A stretch of DNA of 34,758 nt. Source: Paramacrobiotus richtersi. Taxonomy: Eukaryota; Tardigrada; Eutardigrada; Parachela; Macrobiotidae. Below the pieces are notes generated by a model. The model saw nothing but the letters and a program-made list of their open reading frames with translations, ran no database searches and had not been told where the DNA came from. The DNA is taken from NCBI GenBank assembly GCA_034698045.1, contig JAQGAU010000200.1, positions 1 to 34,758 of the forward strand, read 5' to 3'. Both the position numbers and the translations under genes were made by a program. Position 1 is the first letter of the stretch, and each line of letters begins with the position of its first letter. Positions 1 to 11,016 of the stretch are shown here, one piece after another.

Positions 1-33
1 CAGTTGACAGGGGTTCGATTCCCCTCAAGAGCG
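1..33 (+). tRNA. Possible 3' end of a tRNA gene (T arm and acceptor strand only)
   Basis: Bases 9-25 form a T arm: a perfect 5-bp stem (AGGGG/CCCCT) closing a TTCGATT loop, which also matches the internal pol III B box. Bases 26-32 (CAAGAGC) would be the 3' acceptor strand and 33 the discriminator. A T5 run at 37-41 could terminate pol III. The D arm and anticodon lie outside the window, so the amino acid cannot be named. It falls where intron 2 of kelch copy 1 should be. Intron 2 of copy 3 has a loosely similar stretch near 8330-8355, including the same T run, so chance resemblance of intron sequence is a real alternative. Confidence 0.42.
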
Positions 34-286
34 AGATTTTTGCGAATGATCCTCTGGCGAAGTGCTCGTTGTGACAATGGCTTGGTCTGCTTGTTATTCC
101 TTCATGTTTTTGATTTTCGGTCCGGTCGCAGTTTTTGAAAGTTCGTGCTGACTCAGTTAATCTGACGATTGCCCCTAGTAATGCGATTAGTCACAAGTTT
201 CAAGGTTCTGTGCTGCACTGCGTATTAGTTGAGCATGGCATGTACTGTATACGAAAGCAGTTTAAAAGTGCAGCTTTACTTTGCAG

Positions 287-1587
287 GCAGTCCGAGCATG
301 GTGCGAGCACGATCCCGAGAACCGGAAAAACAATGATGTGGTACTGAAGCGAGTTGGGGCTGAACTGGTATGGGACGAGGTGACTGAACCGTTGATCCGG
401 TTGATATCTCCTCGTTGCAAGGATACGGGTAAAATACCGAAAAGAGAGATGATGCTGAGAAGCAGCGCTGATGACTGTGCATTTCCGGGTAAGGAACAGA
501 AGGCACCAACGAATTCTTGAACCATTTGTTTTATGTACATGTGCAGATGATAAATTGCTGAAAGAAGTTGATAGTAGCGCCGGCATCATTATCAGAAATG
601 TTCTTTATTTTCTTCGGAATGGGAGTTATTCCGACGAAGATTACGATAGTCGGTACAAGTCCTTCTATCGGATGGATATGAATAGCAGGGAGCAGGAACA
701 ACTGGATTCACTTGATATGGAAGAACTGAAGTTCATTCCAGAGGATGATCCAGAACTGGCTGAGTAAGCTGAGGTCTACCGTTTAACTATTCAGAAAAGT
801 CATGACTAAAACCTAGGTAAAACTAGAGCTAGATCGAATTTCTTGCCTTAGTCTCGTTTGATGCAATCAATTCGGCTGTTATAGCAAAGAAAACATCCAT
901 ATACGAGAAGCTCTCTTGAATTACCTCTAATTATATAATGCATTATTTTGGCACATCGCCAGCATGCCGCATGGGCAGTAGTATTCAAAGAGCCGTTATT
1001 TTCGGTTGTTGGATATTTTCTGGATTTCTGACAAACTTATCTATTGCAGCTGCTTCTTGGTGATTTACTTGCGCCGCGTAAGACTGCCGGGCGGCGACAG
1101 GATCGGTTGTTTTGGTTATTATCGTCAGTACCTGCACCATGCCGATAATGAGAGGGTCTACAATGTGGTCAACATTATTTTATTGTACGATATTGCCGCC
1201 AATAAATGGCAAAAACTCCCATGCTTGCCGTTGCCTCGAACCCACTGTGAGATGATTCAGTGTGGCTCCTTTCTGTACGTCATTGGAGGCAAGGAGCACA
1301 AGGCACTGGATGATGACGGTGACAACGCCCAGCATTGCTTCCGTCTAGATTTGATCAGGTTTACGGCTGATCCGCAAGATCGGGGTATTCAGTGGGAGCG
1401 GATCGCCAATCTTACTGCACCAAGAAGTAATCACGAAGTTATAATTCAAGTTGGGCGTATCATCGTGTACGACTACGAGGGTAGAGAGGACAGTGTATGG
1501 TCCGAAGCATACGACCCGGCTCTGAATTGTTGGACTGTTTGTGAATCGGTGGCAAAGAATGGACCCAGCGCTGTGCTTCCGGTGTGA
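287..1587 (+). CDS. BTB-BACK-kelch protein, array copy 1 (5' end outside window)
   Basis: Three exons are visible: 287-488, 547-763 and 1050-1587 (stop TGA). Introns are 58 and 286 bp with GT-AG ends and phases matching the other copies. Exon 3 opens with AVRAWCEHDPENRK, the closing helix of a BACK domain. Exon 4 carries a first kelch-like blade (NVLYFLRNG, then FYRMDMN). Exon 5 carries about three more (LLYDIAANKWQKLPCLPLPR; FLYVIGG; WSEAYDPALNCWTV). The frame is open throughout. By family the product would be a cullin-3 adaptor choosing substrates through the kelch propeller; that role is inferred. The BTB exon should lie left of base 1, or it may be lost, since tRNA-like sequence occupies the expected intron. 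Confidence 0.8.
764..1049 (+). other. Intron 4 of kelch copy 1
   Basis: This 286-bp GT-AG intron matches intron 4 of the other copies in position and phase. I see no embedded element; its 3' part gives the unoccupied counterpart of the MITE-bearing intron of copy 2. Confidence 0.7.
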
Positions 1588-2482
1588 ACAGTGAATGTTT
1601 GGCTGTGCCCTGTCCGCATAACATATCGCATACTTTTGTACTATTTTTATAATGTCATTAGATGGTCGAGCACCGGATTCGATCGGAGATAGAATACCGC
1701 GATTTTAAAGTTATATATATGATAAAAAACTATGTTCTTTGCTCCTTTTCCAACCAGACGAAAACCAGCTGTGTTTATAAGTATATTTATCCGAGAAAAT
1801 TTTGTCAAACAGTTTCTGTATAGATCGAAACGGTACTTGCGGCGAGGAAAGTCAATGGATGATAGAATGTGTTCGTGATAAATGTTCGTGATCCATCAGT
1901 CCATGCGCGCTTCTCCGAAACTGCCTTGCTACAGTGTTTAACGTATTAGTGTTTAAAATTTCATTCCCTGCGGCAGCTATCTTTAGCTTTGTGTACAATT
2001 ACTTGCTCAAACTTCCTTAGCTACTTACTTAAACAATAACAGAAAAATCGTAGCTCTCAATCAAGTCAGCAGAACGTGAAAAACTACCAACTGATTCTGA
2101 TACAACTGGCTAAGAGAGTCGCCAAAAAAGTATAACCTCAACGGCTGAATAAACAACAGCAACATGACTATCGAACAGTCGCACTAACAAAGATACGGTC
2201 CGCGAAGCCACCTCATGAGGCGCCGTATCTTTCGTTTAGCCACGCCCGCGTACCGTACCGAGATTCGCTTCGACCCACCCTAAGAGTCGGGTGAATAGTA
2301 AGATGACGATCTTCTGAAAAGAAAGCTCTAGTTATTTGTACAGTGCTTATGCACAATAGTATGTGTACAAAGACAAGACCGGAATTATGAGCGGCCCTTG
2401 CGCACACATTATGTTCGATTCGCGACAGTGTAGGCTGCTTGTTAGGATCATCCTGATTTCTACGAATCGTACGTTTTTTAAT

Positions 2483-2543
2483 CCCGTCGAATAACCCTTT
2501 GAGTGCAAGTGGCGCGCTAACCCGTCGAATAACCCTTTGAGTG
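2483..2543. repeat. Direct repeat, 23 bp x 2
   Basis: An identical 23-bp sequence beginning CCCGTCGAATAACCC occurs at 2483-2505 and 2521-2543, a 38-bp offset. It lies in the 2.1-kb stretch that the other array spacers lack. Function unknown. Confidence 0.85.
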
Positions 2544-4086
2544 TTGGTTATAGTAGCAATTAGAAAAGGCCTCGACGAACAATGTGGACAATTTTCTATC
2601 TGGTGATATCCTCGATTGTCATTTGCTGCCGACTTTTGCCTGGTTAACTTCGTACGAGTTCCGTGCTGCGAATTTCACCTTTTTTCAAACAGCTGCATCG
2701 TTTTCTGTTCTCGAGCCAGGTCATCCTCGATCCGGTTATGCTTATCATTGCTTCGGATGTCATATCGCAATGAGAAGCACAGACGCAAGAACATAATTAT
2801 TACGTTTGTGAACGGACTTTCAGTGAACAGAAAAACGGCCGTTTCTCGCCTCCGTTGTGCGTTGCAGTCTTTATCTGGCATCATCCTTATTTGCGTTGAA
2901 TGCTTTCTTCCGTTATTTCATGAATCTTCGAACAAATGACTGACTTTACGCTTGCAGCCGAAAAAGTTAGTGATAAGCCACTTAGTATTCTTATGACACA
3001 TGGGAGATTGTCCGGCTGTTCCGGAATGTAAATTCTAACTGACAGTTACGGAATGGAATTTGCACTAAACGGCTTATATATAGGTTTGTTGTAATCTTAA
3101 CAGAAGTATACGTTCACACAAACCGGGACGAAATATTACATATGTACAGTTGTATTTCAGCAGCCCTTTGATATCCTCACCTGTTATGCGTTACTTTATA
3201 GCGGGTAAAGTAGCAATATAAAAAAGGTCAAATAAGAGATTAATGATTGCGCACGCCAACCCGTCCAAACGCACAGAAGAGAGCCTGGAGGTTGCCGAAA
3301 GACATCGTGTTAATACGCACGAAGAAGCATGCCGGTCTTTGGCGAACTAGGCCAACAATTCGACGCTGGATCTTAGTAACTTTGGATCTCCGCCAAACAG
3401 CGTACACAAAACTAGAAGTGACACCCTCTCGAAATTCACGCTGCTTCAACGGGTTTTTTTGAACTGTACACGAAAATCTGCCCTAGCGTACACGGTATCC
3501 GGCTTTGGCGTACCAGCCAGTAGTCAAACCCGAATGTTGTACGGGGTCGGGGGTAGAGCCGCTTTTGTGTGTCGTTTGATGTGGCGCGTACTCATGTACA
3601 AATCTATCAGATTCTATACTTTAGCTCTCTATACTAGTGTTACCAACGTCGTCAGGGTTTATGTGACGTCGGTTTACGATCCTCACGGTTAGCTTTTGTT
3701 TTGCTTCCCCTTCGGCTTTGAATTCGTTATCGATTTGACCGGATAAAGTTTTCTGGGGTACGAAGTATTGGCGACGGATGATACGGTGTTTTTGCCGATT
3801 GAAAGCCTTCGCTGTTGCCTATTGCCCATTGAAGCATACGTACTCGTACTGGAAATATAAACCGACATGCAAGTGGCGCCCTGCCTCCATGATCTCCATC
3901 AGTTGTCTGACTGCCTTGCATACGTTTTACGCCTTCCTCTGCTCTATCTTTCTAATGTTTTTGTGTGCAAGACAATTAGACAGATCAGTGGTAGTGAAAT
4001 CACGGCAACAGTTCGATTACATAGAAGTAAGTTAAGTAACGACTGTAACGTGCATCAGGTTCTTAATGGACAACTTCATCGACACT

Positions 4087-4115
4087 AGGGTGCCGAAGAC
4101 CAACGCGGGGGCCCC
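4087..4115 (+). promoter_or_regulatory. Conserved GC-rich upstream block, copy 2
   Basis: The block starts AGGGTGCCGAAGACC and ends in a GGGGGCCCC run. It lies 250 bp upstream of the copy 2 start codon. Matching blocks sit upstream of copies 3 and 5 at similar distances. Conservation and placement suggest a promoter element, but no known factor site is claimed. Confidence 0.5.
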
Positions 4116-4336
4116 GAACGCTGCTGCGCATTCCCCCCTGCATTAGGGGAAATGATCGATGATTCTGGTGCAATGCCAATCTTGCTCTAAATTACAGTCT
4201 ATTCGTTCTTCTCCTGATCGTGAATCAAACACCAGGTTCTGTCATCACCGTTGAAAATTCCGCTACAGTTTTCTCGAGTATCAGCGAGGACTCTATTTCA
4301 GCGCGATTTCGACGAGTTCTGATCGAATAATCCGAC

Positions 4337-6715
4337 ATGGACCGAGAAAAGGCAAGTCGTGGTGGAATGGTTCGCGCAAGGCTGGCAGAACGATGTGGTA
4401 GCTTTGCTAGTCTACGTCTTCATTAAGCTAATTTGCTGTTCACAGAAATCCAGACCTGGATCTCCGACCGGAGAGCATGTGGACAAGAAACTAAAGCTCT
4501 CACCGACGAAAATCAAGCTGTCCATCGGCGAGACAGTGATTGTAGCGAATAAGCAGACGCTCATGGAAGTCTCGCCGTTCTTTGCTTCCCTCTTCCGATT
4601 CCACGATGACGATTTGGCAGTCGTGTCTCTTGTCCCTCCTGAAAACGCGGACCTGGATTCCTTTTTGGCCATGCTGAACAGCCTGACCAATACTAGAGTC
4701 GAGCTGATTATCACTGCAGAAAACCTGTTGGATTGCATCGTCTTGTCGGAGTTCCTCCAAGTGAAGGAGATTGAGAAGAAGTGCTGGAAAGCCTTCCGAA
4801 AGATCTTACCAACGTTGACGATGGATGAACTGCTTCGATTGTGGCGCCATGGTCATGCTTGTGATATCAAGAAGGCCATGACATTGACATTGGCAGGGAT
4901 ATCGTTTAACATGGATACTGCCAGCAAGTCTACGGAGTTCTTGGATCTTTCTCCAGATGAACTGGTCGCATTGATGTCGGATGACGAGTTTGTGCCGTTA
5001 ATGAAAAAGAACGTTTGCGAGGTATTGTTTTCACTTTTTACAATACCTGCAATAATGCAGACGAATCGAGTGTTTCGCAGTTCGAACACATTTTTTGCAG
5101 AATTTCAGTAAAAATGGATTGGTCTGCTTCCATTAGTCCTAACAAGTTGGTTTTCGAATGTCCGTCGATCGCTTATTTTGATGAAATTTCGTGTTTAAAT
5201 GATCCGTTTGACTACATATTTTCTGAATTTCCTGCAGTAATGTGGTTAGTCGGGAAAAAGTCCGAAATTGTACTGGATATCAGTTCGGCATGGCATATGT
5301 ACAGTATTAATTTATATACGGAAGCAGTTTAACAGTGCAATGCATTCTGCAGGCAGTCCGAGCGTGGTGCGAGCACGATCTCGACAACCGAAAAAACAAT
5401 GTTGAAGTAATGAACCGAGTTCTGGCTGAAGTAGTGTGGGACGATTCCACCAGACATTTGATCCAGTCGATATCTCCTCACTGCCAAGAGCCGTCTAAAA
5501 TGCCGAAGAGAACGGTCATCAACAGCGCTGATTATGCATTTCCGGGTAAGGAACAGACAAGCAGTTATGGATATATGAATTTTCCAACCATTGATTGTTT
5601 TTTATGTGTGCAGATGATAAACTGCTGAAAGAAGTTCAGGGTAGCGTCGGCATCGTTATCGGAAATTTTCTTTATTTTCTTCGGGATGGTGGCAGTGATA
5701 TGGAGATTAGTGGTGATTGGAATTACGATGCTCAGGTCAAGGCCTTCCATCGAATGGATATGAATACTAAAGACGAGGAAGAATTGCGCTGGATTGATTT
5801 TGAAAAACTGATGTTACAATTCGATCCAGAGGATGGTCCAGAAGCTGTTGAGCTGGCTGAGTAAGATGAGTTCTATGTTTGTGGTTATTATGTAACTGCT
5901 GGCCGGTTATCTAGTCAGAATGAGAATCGTATTTCGTACCGTATTCATACGTATTGCACATTTGTGATATTATAGCGAAGAAGACATCCGAATATAAAAC
6001 AATATCATGAATTACCTCTAAAGCATTTTTTCATACATGAACAGCACAGACAGTGTTATTCAACATTTGTGTTTGCTGTATTCCCGAGCCCATTTGTCCA
6101 TTAATTTTACAGTTTGGCCAGCGGTGAGTGTACATGTGGCGCGGTGTGAGTGCGGTGCGAGTGACGTCACCTCTCTCTGAGCCTATGGCTCTCGCTTCCA
6201 CATACACTCACCCATTCACCACATATACACTCACCATTGCCCTGACTGTAAAAAAGAATGGACAAATTGCCCGGGAATACAGTTATTTACGGGAGTACTT
6301 TTGGGTTATTTACTGGTTTTCTTACAAATTTATTTATTGCAGATCCGGCTTGACAATGGACTTGTGCCACGTGAAACTGGCCGGCTGTGACAAAATCGGT
6401 TTCTTTGGATCTAATCGGCAGTTACTTCGATGTATGGAAGATCATCCAGACATCTACAATGTGACTAACGTCATTGCACTGTACGATATTGCAACCGACA
6501 AGTGGCAGGACCTCCCGTGCTTGCCGTTGCCGCGGACCGACTGTACGATGATTCAGTGTGGCTGCTTTCTGTATGTCATTGGAGGCAGCGAGCACAAGGC
6601 AATGGACGGGGACGGCAAGAGCGCCCGTCATTGCTTCCGTCTGAATTTGACCAAGTTTACGGATGATGAGGAAGAGGAGGATGATGGGTGGGAGCGGATT
6701 GCCGATCTTAGCTGA
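4337..6715 (+). CDS. BTB-BACK-kelch protein, array copy 2, C-terminally truncated by frameshift
   Basis: Exons: 4337-4375, 4446-5021, 5353-5545, 5614-5860, 6343-6715, giving 475 codons before the stop. Exon 1 encodes MDREKASRGGMVR and ends at a GC donor (CGC|GCAAGG) where copies 3 and 5 have GT. Exon 2 holds the BTB fold (ETVIVANKQTLMEVSPFF onward) and most of BACK, which finishes in exon 3 (AVRAWCEH). Exons 4-5 hold kelch blades up to WERIADLS. There an 11-bp deletion relative to copy 5 shifts the frame into an immediate TGA. Out-of-frame remains of the last blade continue to about 6840. It could still make a BTB-BACK protein with an incomplete propeller, or be a young pseudogene. Intron 4 carries a MITE-like hairpin. 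Confidence 0.75.
6076..6282. mobile_element. MITE-like foldback element in intron 4 of copy 2
   Basis: Arms at 6076-6139 and 6219-6282 are inverted repeats of 64 bp each, about 85% identical by eye, both starting CTGTATTCCCG. They enclose a 79-bp loop. The loop contains the palindromes TGACGTCA (a CRE-type octamer) and GAGCCTATGGCTC. No coding capacity is present and no clear target-site duplication was found. Introns 4 of the other copies lack it. As part of a transcribed intron it would form a long RNA hairpin. Confidence 0.75.
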
Positions 6716-7604
6716 CCACGAAGTTGAAATTCAGTATGGGCGTGTCGTCGTGTCCGTAGGCGATACAAAGGATGGCTAAACGATTGAACGCTGGTCTGAA
6801 GCATACGACCCGACGCTGAATTGTTGGACTGTTACGAAACCTGTGGTATACGAATCAGGAGCATTATTGTTGACGTTTTGTATTCGGTTCGCATTGCGTT
6901 GAACAGTAAATGCTTAGACTACTTACTTTGGCAGTGTTGTTGTTTCTGATCATGTTTTTTCACTTCCTTGAAGTTCCTTCCAGTAGGTGTTATGGTACTG
7001 TTCTTCGTTGTGGTGATTTTCTTTCGGTAGAACTTCTACCGTAGAAGTAGTTGTTCGGTTAACGTTGTCCGTATAACACATCGCATACCTTTGTCATTAC
7101 ACACATATATGGTCAAGTACCGGACTCTAAGACAGAAAAGGCGATCGAAGTGTTATTGTCAAGAACCTCTTGACTCCTTTTCAAACTAGAGAAAGCCAGC
7201 CTTTGTTTTTTTTTCTACTCCATCGTTCGAATGTTTTCGCGCACAAGACAAATCACGATAACGGTCTGACAAGTGAGTTACCCACAGTATGTCCCACTGA
7301 ATGGGAAACCACAACGATACTAGACAAACTAGAGTGCCGAAGACAAACGCGGGGCCCCCCTGCAGCACATTAATTCCCCTGTAGTGAGTGCACAGGGCTT
7401 GTGGGAATGGATCCTGCGGGTGCATTGGTCGAGTATGTAGGCGCAATTCCAGTCTTGGCTCTGTACTTTCTTTGTAGCCTCTGTTCGTGCTGTTAACCGT
7501 AAACTGAACACACGTTTTTGTTAAACATTCATTGGAGAGTACTCAGAGATTTCACAATCAAGTTTACTGAAGCAAATCGACGAGTTCTGATCGATTTACC
7601 CAAC
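6716..7604. other. Spacer between copies 2 and 3
   Basis: It begins with the decayed last kelch blade of copy 2 (to about 6840). The 3' flank shared by all copies follows, and then the promoter flank of copy 3 from about 7210. No separate gene is seen. It is the shortest spacer in the array and serves as the unoccupied reference for the others. Confidence 0.65.
7331..7359 (+). promoter_or_regulatory. Conserved GC-rich upstream block, copy 3
   Basis: The block starts AGAGTGCCGAAGACAAACGC and runs into a GGGGCCCCC stretch, 274 bp upstream of the copy 3 ATG. It matches the blocks at 4087 and 14508. A regulatory role is inferred from conservation only. Confidence 0.5.
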
Positions 7605-9958
7605 ATGGATCGAGAAAAGGCAAGTCGGGATGGAATGGTTCCCGTAAGGCTGCCGGCAGCTTCTACGCGTTTATTTATTTTAACCAACTATTTTATTTCA
7701 CAGAGATCTGGATCTGCGACCGAACATACGGGCAAGAAATTAAAGCTCTCACCGAAAAAAATCAAGCTTTCCGTCGGCGACTGTGTGATTGTGGCGGACA
7801 AGCAAAAAATTGTTGCAGCCTCCCCGTACTTTGCTGGCCTCCTCAGATTCTACCCTGACGATTTGGAAGCGGTGTCTGTGGTCCCTCCCGGTAACGCGGA
7901 TCCCGAGACCTTTTTGGCCATGCTGAATGCCATCTCCAGCACTAGCCTGAAACTGATTATCACTGCGGAAAACCTGTGGGATTGTATTGTCCTATCGAAA
8001 TACTTCCAAGTGGAACAGATCGAGGAGCAGTGCTGGGAAGCCTTCCGGAAAATGTTGCCGACGTTGGCGATGGATGAGCTACTTCGATTGTGGCGCAACG
8101 GACATGCTTGTGCTGTGGATAAGGTGACCACATTGGCTTTGATGGGGATTTCGGTAAAAATGGGGAATGCCAGCGAGTCCACGGAGTTCTTGGATCTTTC
8201 TATGGATGAACTGGTGGCACTGATGTCGGATGATGGTTTTCTGCCGTTAATGGAAGAGAGCGTTTGCGAGGTATACAGTACATGTTTTTACACTAACCAA
8301 TGCACCCATGCAGGCCCAAATGTATTCGACCGTTTTGCAAATTCGCAAGATTTTTGTATAAAGATGAAGTGACTTCGTCTGCTGTATTAGTTCATACAAT
8401 TGTTTTCGAATTCCATTTCTTTCGGAGTTTTTGAGTAAAAGTAGCGATCATTTTTAATACTTCATTTTAATACTGATTTCTGCATAATGTGGTTATGCAG
8501 AAAAGCAGTGACATAGAAGATTCCTTTGCTAAAATGCGTTGTGATTTCAGTCAGGCATGTACTGTATTACAGACATATACGCCATTATACGGAACCAGTC
8601 CCATAATGTAAATGCATTCTGCAGGCTGTCAAAGCGTGGTGCGAGCACCGTCCCGAAGACCGGAAGACGAGTGACGTATTGAAGCGAGTTTTGGCTGAAG
8701 TAGTGTGGAACGAGTCTACTAGACCTTTGATCCAGTCGATCCTTCCGCAGTGCCAAGAGCCGGATAAAATGCCGAAGAGAACGGTTAACAGCGATGATCA
8801 TAGAATTGCCGGAGCGGAACAAACGGGCAGTTATTCATTTATGAATTGTCCGAAGTTTTTTTTTCTCGCTGTTTGCAGATCATAAACTGTTGAAGGAAGT
8901 TGATGGTAGGGCCGGCATCATTATCGGAAATTTCCTTTATTTTCTTCGGAATGGTCATCTGGATTATGATGATATAGGATTTTGTGGTTATGATTATCGG
9001 TCGATACACTTCTGCCGAATGGATATGAATACAAGGGAACTTAACGAAGCAGTGGAATCAGTCGACATCGAAGAACTGAAATTAGATCCGCAGACCGGTC
9101 CAAAAGATGCTGAGTAAGTTGATTTCGCTGTGGTACATAACAGTATGGTTATTTCATAACTGCTAGCTGCTGTGGGCCGGTTAGCAATTCCGAAAACTAA
9201 GAATAAAACAGAAGTATCTATCGGATATCTTACGGACAGAGTAAATTTGTGATACAATAGAGAAGAAGACATCCGAATACGTAAAAAACACCGTGAATTA
9301 GCACTACAGTAATATTGGTATATCTTGGTATATCTCGTGCACGTTGGTTGACCAGTAATTCAAGAAGCCTTATTGCCGATTTTGGATAATGTTTTCATCA
9401 AGATTTCTGTACTGCAGATGCAACTTGACAGGGAGTTTGTGTCTCGTTAGACTGACAGGCGGTGACAAGATCGCTTGTTTTGCTTCTAATTCGCAGTACC
9501 TTCAGCATAGCGGTAGGGATGATTCCGTATACAATGTGGCCAGTATGATTGTACTGTACGACATTGAGACGAACCGATGGCAGGAACTCCCATGTTTGCC
9601 CTTGCCCCGGACCGACTGCGCGATGATTCAGTGTGGCTCGTTTCTGTACGTAGCTGGAGGCAGTGAGCACAAGGCACTGGATGGGAACGGCAAAAACGAG
9701 CATAAGTGCTTCCGTCTGGATTTGACCAAATTGGCGCCTCATCGGGAAGATCAGTGGGAACGGATCGCCGACCTTAACGCTCCAAGAATTTTTCACAAGG
9801 CTAAAATTCAGTATGGGCGTATCATCGTGCACGGAGGCAAAACGCGTACAAGGGTAGCTGATGAAAGGTACAAGCCGCTTGAGTTCGAAGATGCACGCTG
9901 GTCTGAGGCGTATGACCCGACGCTGAACTGTTGGACAGCTTTAAAATCTGAGGCATAA
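7605..9958 (+). CDS. BTB-BACK-kelch protein, array copy 3, with a mutated splice donor
   Basis: Expected exons: 7605-7643, 7704-8270, 8625-8811, 8879-9113, 9418-9958, which would give 522 aa. Exon 1 encodes MDREKASRDGMVP. BTB is in exon 2 (CVIVADKQKIVAASPYF onward), BACK in exons 2-3 (end AVKAWCEHRPEDRK), and kelch blades in exons 4-5 (FLYVAGG; WSEAYDPTLNCWTAL). All exon frames are open and the C-terminus is complete. The donor of intron 3 reads CCG|GAGCGG where copies 1, 2 and 5 read CGG|GTAAG. If this 67-bp intron is kept, translation stops just after its acceptor, losing the whole propeller. It is therefore either a pseudogene or uses a non-canonical or cryptic donor. Intron 1 (60 bp) has no in-frame stop. 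Confidence 0.72.
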
Positions 9959-11016
9959 AGGGTGGACAGGAGAAATTTATTCCAGGTGCCGGGTGCGCAC
10001 CTGGAAGATTTCGGCACATTTTTTGTTAACAACAAGTAGTTTAGATAAGACCGCACAGGTACTTGATTGATTGTTTCGCCTCATTTTGTTGCTGTTTTTT
10101 TCGTTTTGTCGCTGTGGTGCTGGTCCTCGTTGCGGTAATTTCTCTCGGTGATTTTACTGTTGTGGAGTTTCCGTATACAGCTTTGCTTATCTTTGTAACG
10201 TCATTAAAGGTCACGTACCGAATTCACTGCGGATAGAACACGGTAATTTTTGAAGCTGTATGAAAAAGCGGTGTTTCTGACTCCTTTCTGACCAAACAAA
10301 AACAAAATTCTTACTTCGCAGTATCCTTGTTTACGGAAATGTCACAATCGGTGTTACAGAGTCGATACATGCAACTAGCATAAATATTTTTATTGATAGC
10401 AGATGTCCATAATCTACAAACTGCACCCTGCATTTGTTTGGGGCGTTTTTTGGTTTGTTCTCTGTTTTTTGTTCGTTCCAGCATCTTATGCTGTCTCATT
10501 CTGTTTATTGCTCATTTTATTGTTGTATGATTTCAGTAGTATTAAGGGCACCACAACTTGTGGCCAGCCTAATGTACTTGAACTACAATTATGCGCCACT
10601 GCATATGAAATATCAACTTCTGAGATTGCCAACAGATGCACGCATGTCCATAGCACATTGTACACCGAATAGACTGAAATATCTGCAACCAGAAAGTTTT
10701 AAAATCAATTTTAAAGGTCACATTTTTTAAAATGCAAAACAATTCCTGCGGTTATCGCAAAATTAAGTGAACACGGTCACATTGTAGTACATGCATGTGT
10801 CTTGCACCTTGCGAGATTATTTGTCATTTTAAAATTTGTATGCCGTATAGTTTCGGGAAAACCCGTTTTAAAATTGTTTTTACCTTACGTGTTGGCTTTT
10901 TCTCTGGAAACGCATCAGTTCTACTGATGGTCAGAGTATGCGCTTGCCAAACGCCAAACAAAATGGCGGGCACGAATTTTTGCGACGTTTACTGTATTTG
11001 TTTCTACTGTGTGCAG
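9959..11016. other. Spacer between copy 3 and the remnant of copy 4
   Basis: The shared 3' flank of copy 3 extends to about 10320. From about 10330 to 10950 is AT-rich sequence unlike any part of the array, with no convincing gene. The last roughly 40 bp before 11016 match the 3' part of intron 3 of copy 5 (GCGACGTTTACTGT against CCGACGTTTACAGT). The truncation of copy 4 therefore falls inside intron 3. Confidence 0.55.

Larger units (their letters stand above)
1588..4336. other. Intergenic spacer between copies 1 and 2
   Basis: The first roughly 170 bp (to about 1760) resemble the 3' flanks of copies 2 and 3, and the last roughly 400 bp (from about 3930) resemble the promoter flanks of copies 3 and 5. 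About 2.1 kb between them has no counterpart in the copy 2-3 spacer, so it is either an insertion or was lost there. No convincing ORF, terminal repeat or RNA gene is visible. The only clear structure is the 23-bp direct repeat at 2483 and 2521. Confidence 0.6.

Noticed and set aside
4412..4760. Minus-strand ORFs over the BTB exons (also at 7850, 14906, 14994)
   Set aside because: They are antisense shadows recurring at the same place in each paralogue because the plus-strand exons are conserved.
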